From positions 15,075 through 40,800 of the forward strand of contig DGYK01000010.1 of NCBI GenBank assembly GCA_002398365.1: 25,726 bases of DNA. Direction: 5' to 3'. Below, in pieces: positions 22,844 through 25,726 of this stretch. Position 1 is the first letter of the stretch. Every line of letters begins with the position of its first letter. Under the pieces are notes generated by a model that saw only the letters and a program-made list of their open reading frames with translations, had not been told where the DNA came from and did no database searches. The stretch comes from Flammeovirgaceae bacterium UBA5008 (GTDB lineage Bacteria > Bacteroidota > Bacteroidia > Cytophagales > Cyclobacteriaceae). Position numbers and translations under genes: made by a program.

Positions 22844-25450
22844 ATGCATATGAACTCGGCCACCATCCGGCAAAAATTCCTTGAATTCTTTGAAAGCAAA
22901 GGCCATAAAATCGTGCCTTCTGCCCCTCTAGTGCTTAAAAATGACCCTTCCTTGCTCTTTACCAATTCTGGGATGGTTCAGTTTAAAGATAATTTTTTAG
23001 GCAACGCGGTTCCTAAAAGCAAAAGGGTGGCCGATACCCAAAAGTGCCTTCGCGTAAGCGGCAAGCATAACGACCTGGAGGATGTAGGGCTCGATACCTA
23101 CCACCACACCATGTTTGAAATGCTCGGTAACTGGAGTTTTGGCGACTATTTCAAAAAGGAAGCAATTGCTTGGGCGTGGGAACTGCTCACGGAAGTGTAC
23201 CAATTGCCTAAAGATAGGTTATATGTTACCGTTTTTGGTGGCGATAAAGGCGATAACTTGCCGGTCGATGAAGAAGCAAAAGATCTTTGGCGTGCCGTAG
23301 TGGCCGAAGACCGCATTTTGCACGGAAGTAAAAAAGACAATTTCTGGGAGATGGGCGAGAGCGGTCCGTGTGGCCCATGTTCTGAAATCCATATTGATTT
23401 ACGTCCGGCCGAAGAAGTGGCGAAGAAACCCGGTCGCGAGTTGGTCAACAGCGATCATCCGCAAGTAGTAGAAATCTGGAATCTGGTATTTATTCAATTC
23501 AACCGATTGGCATCCGGAGCTTTAGAGCCGCTGCCGGATAAACACGTAGACACCGGTATGGGCTTCGAGCGCCTGTGCATGGCGATTCAGGGAAAAACTT
23601 CCAATTATGATACCGATGTTTTCCGTCCGATGATGGATTTCATCGCTATGCATGGCAACGTGAAGTATGGTGATAACATTAAAACCGATATTGCCATTCG
23701 GGTGATGGCGGATCATATTCGCGCTGTTTCATTTGCCATTTCCGATGGACAATTGCCTAGTAACACGGGTGCGGGTTATGTGATCCGTAGAATTTTGCGC
23801 AGAGCGGTGCGCTATGGTTTTTCGTATTTGAACTTTAAGGAGCCATTCATGCATCGTTTGGTGCCGTTGTTGGCCATTCAACTCAAAGATGTATTTCCTG
23901 AATTACACCAGCAACAAGAGTATGTGGAGAAAGTGGTGCATGAAGAAGAAATTTCTTTCTTGAGGACGTTGGAGAAAGGATTGAAACGTATTGAGAATTT
24001 TGATAAAGTAATTTCTGGCGAACAAGCTTTTGAATTGTACGATACGTTTGGTTTTCCTTTCGACTTGACTTCACTAATTGCAAGAGAAAGAGGTTGGTCG
24101 GTAGATGAGAAGGGCTTTAACGAGGAGATGGCCAAACAAAAATCCCGCTCCAAAGCCGATGCTTCCAAAGAAACCGGAGATTGGGTAACGGTAGCAGAAG
24201 GCGACAAGCCGGAATTTATTGGTTACGATGAACTGACGTCCACTTCGCGCATTTTGCGCCACCGCAAAGTGAAGCAGAAAAACAAAGAGCTGTTTCAGTT
24301 GGTATTAGATAAAACACCTTTCTATGCTGAAAGTGGTGGACAGGTAGGAGACACGGGTGTGTTGGAAATTGCCGGAGAGAAAATCCAGGTGGTCGATACC
24401 AAAAAAGAAAACGACTTAATTGTGCATTGGGTAGAAAAACTTCCAGCTCAAATCGAAGCCCCAGTTACAGCATTAGTCAATGTACCCAAGCGCAAGTTGT
24501 CCATGAGCAATCACTCAGCTACACACTTGTTGCACGCAGCCTTGCGTCAGGTGCTGGGCAAACATGTCGAGCAAAAAGGCTCTTTGGTAAACGATAAAAT
24601 CCTTCGCTTCGACTTCTCGCACTTTGCGGCTATGACTAACGAAGAACTTTCGCGTGTGGAAACCATTGTCAACGAAAAAATCCGGGAGAATATTCAACTG
24701 GATGAAAAACGCCACGTGCCCATTGAAAAAGCCAAAGCGCTTGGCGCGATGGCCTTGTTTGGCGAAAAGTATGGAGAGTTTGTTCGTGTGATTACGTTTG
24801 ATCCTTCCTTCTCTGTCGAGTTGTGCGGAGGCACGCACGTAAAAGCTACCGGACAAATTGGTTTGTTGAAAATTGTATCAGAAAGTTCGGTAGCAGCAGG
24901 CGTGAGAAGAATTGAAGCCGTAACTGCAGATGGCGCTTTCGAATACCTCAACGGATTTTACAATCAGTTGGAGCAAATCAAATCGCAACTGAAAAACCCG
25001 AAGGACGTGGTAGCATCGGTGCAAACTTTAGCCGAAGAAAAACAAGCGCTGGAGAAAAAACTGGAGATCATCTATCAGCAACAAGCTAATCAGATAAAAG
25101 ATGTATTAGCCGCGAAGGTGGTGAAAAGTAATGGACACTCTTTAATTATTGAGAGAGTAACAGTACCTACAGCCGATGGTTTGAAAAATATCGCATACGC
25201 CTTGCGCAATCAGTTTGATGATTTGATTTTGGTGTTAGCTGCCGATATCGAAGGCAAACCTCAGGTAGCGGTGATGCTCGGAGAAAAAGTGGAGGCCGCA
25301 AAGAAATTCCATGCCGGAAATATGGTGAAGGAGTTAGCCAAAGAAATTGATGGTGGCGGAGGCGGACAACCTTTCTTTGCTACTGCCGGTGGAAAGAAGC
25401 TAGAGGGATTAGGGAACGTAATTGTGAAAGCCACCGAATTGGTTAAATAG
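22844..25450 (+). CDS. alaS: Alanyl-tRNA synthetase AlaS
   Basis: An 868-residue enzyme that attaches alanine to tRNA-Ala in the cytosol. Two in-frame ATGs (22844 and 22850) could be the start. The catalytic domain comes first (RQKFLEFFESKGHKIVPSAPL, NSGMVQFKDNFLG, HHTMFEMLGNWSFGDYF, MGESGPCGPCSEIH, DTGMGFERL). The editing domain carries the zinc ligands H557 and H561 (HSATH) plus C661 and H665 (CGGTH), all present. The C-terminal C-Ala/DHHA1 domain has the glycine-rich GGGGGQPFFATAGG. Length is normal. The TAG stop at 25448-25450 overlaps the GTG start of gatB by one base, so the two are translationally coupled. A possible promoter lies at 22788-22818. Confidence 0.98.
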   Translation: MHMNSATIRQKFLEFFESKGHKIVPSAPLVLKNDPSLLFTNSGMVQFKDNFLGNAVPKSKRVADTQKCLRVSGKHNDLEDVGLDTYHHTMFEMLGNWSFGDYFKKEAIAWAWELLTEVYQLPKDRLYVTVFGGDKGDNLPVDEEAKDLWRAVVAEDRILHGSKKDNFWEMGESGPCGPCSEIHIDLRPAEEVAKKPGRELVNSDHPQVVEIWNLVFIQFNRLASGALEPLPDKHVDTGMGFERLCMAIQGKTSNYDTDVFRPMMDFIAMHGNVKYGDNIKTDIAIRVMADHIRAVSFAISDGQLPSNTGAGYVIRRILRRAVRYGFSYLNFKEPFMHRLVPLLAIQLKDVFPELHQQQEYVEKVVHEEEISFLRTLEKGLKRIENFDKVISGEQAFELYDTFGFPFDLTSLIARERGWSVDEKGFNEEMAKQKSRSKADASKETGDWVTVAEGDKPEFIGYDELTSTSRILRHRKVKQKNKELFQLVLDKTPFYAESGGQVGDTGVLEIAGEKIQVVDTKKENDLIVHWVEKLPAQIEAPVTALVNVPKRKLSMSNHSATHLLHAALRQVLGKHVEQKGSLVNDKILRFDFSHFAAMTNEELSRVETIVNEKIRENIQLDEKRHVPIEKAKALGAMALFGEKYGEFVRVITFDPSFSVELCGGTHVKATGQIGLLKIVSESSVAAGVRRIEAVTADGAFEYLNGFYNQLEQIKSQLKNPKDVVASVQTLAEEKQALEKKLEIIYQQQANQIKDVLAAKVVKSNGHSLIIERVTVPTADGLKNIAYALRNQFDDLILVLAADIEGKPQVAVMLGEKVEAAKKFHAGNMVKELAKEIDGGGGGQPFFATAGGKKLEGLGNVIVKATELVK

Positions 25451-25726
25451 TGAGCGCCAGCGAAAAATATCGTTTGGTTATTGGACTGGAAGTGCACGCA
25501 CAACTGCTTACCTCCAGCAAAATATTCAATGCCGATGAGGCTGCTTATGGTGGCGCGCCTAACACGCAGGTGGGTGTAATCACACTAGCGCATCCCGGCA
25601 CGTTGCCTAAACTGAACAAACGAACTGTTGAGTTAGCTGCTCGGATGGGCCTCGCCTGTAACTCGCGCATTTCGGCTTTTCAGATTTTTGATCGCAAAAA
25701 TTACTTCTACCCCGATCTCCCCAAGC
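25450..25726 (+). CDS. gatB: Aspartyl/glutamyl-tRNA amidotransferase subunit B (5' part)
   Basis: The reading frame from GTG 25450-25452 runs open to the window end (92 codons). The product starts SASEKYRLVIGLEVHAQLLT, then SSKIFNADEAAYGGAPNTQ, VGVITLAHPGTLPKLN and IFDRKNYFYPDLP. These are hallmark stretches of the GatB N-terminal domain. With GatA and GatC it converts mischarged Glu-tRNA-Gln or Asp-tRNA-Asn to Gln-/Asn-tRNA. GTG is chosen because an in-frame TAA (25444-25446) lies just upstream and no ATG is near. The gene is cut by the window edge. Confidence 0.96.
   Translation, partial: MSASEKYRLVIGLEVHAQLLTSSKIFNADEAAYGGAPNTQVGVITLAHPGTLPKLNKRTVELAARMGLACNSRISAFQIFDRKNYFYPDLPK

Overview
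The window looks like chromosomal DNA of a Bacteroidota bacterium, most likely of the Cytophagales. Four observations support this: a type IX secretion system (T9SS) plug-family protein, a protein with a C-terminal T9SS sorting domain, Bacteroidota-type lipoproteins and outer-membrane barrels, and several matches to the Bacteroidota -7 promoter box TAnnTTTG. Leaders are AT-rich with few Shine-Dalgarno sites. I see no tRNA, rRNA, CRISPR array, insertion sequence or prophage. Gene density is high and nearly everything is intact.

Layout. 1-1783: the tail of an unidentified gene, an orphan antitoxin-like gene, the T9SS plug protein (minus), and a palindromic REP-like element before an ECF sigma gene. 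1784-3734: ECF sigma factor overlapping a membrane anti-sigma-like protein with a barrel-like C-terminus. 3737-6454: an ABC-F ATPase divergent from a degenerate CPBP-like membrane protein. 6547-8791: a PQQ-dependent sugar dehydrogenase-like lipoprotein converging on a two-gene unit of exported proteins (an unknown protein and a DUF2911 protein). 8924-9788: dCMP deaminase-like enzyme and a Lys/Ala-tailed small protein sharing one perfect terminator. 9789-10344: a sparse stretch holding a 34-codon hydrophobic ORF and a 21-codon Lys/Ala-only micro-ORF with its own terminator. 10345-11373: murB. 11451-17048: a minus-strand operon DUF1800 - DUF1501/T9SS - outer-membrane barrel - lipoprotein, with exactly 6 nt between each pair. 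17191-19595: HMG-CoA lyase-like enzyme converging on dprA, which is preceded by a small MerR regulator. 19711-22727: a cell-envelope cluster of two tandem paralogous M23 peptidases and a CapA-like protein. 22844-25726: alaS followed by gatB (cut by the window end) with a 1-nt overlap.

How the parts relate. Much of the window concerns the envelope: T9SS plug and a T9SS cargo, peptidoglycan synthesis (murB) and remodelling (M23 pair), barrels, lipoproteins and an ECF sigma/anti-sigma pair. The rest is housekeeping (alaS, gatB, dprA, dCMP deaminase, ABC-F).

I found no clear-cut new defence or mobile system. The least explained items are the Lys/Ala micro-ORF near a Lys/Ala-tailed protein, the four-gene DUF1800/DUF1501 operon whose cargo appears to combine a Tat-like leader with a T9SS tail, the anti-sigma/barrel architecture, and the tandem M23 pair. 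Several start codons were moved from the longest ORF on the basis of signal peptides, domain starts or ATG choice, as noted in the entries.
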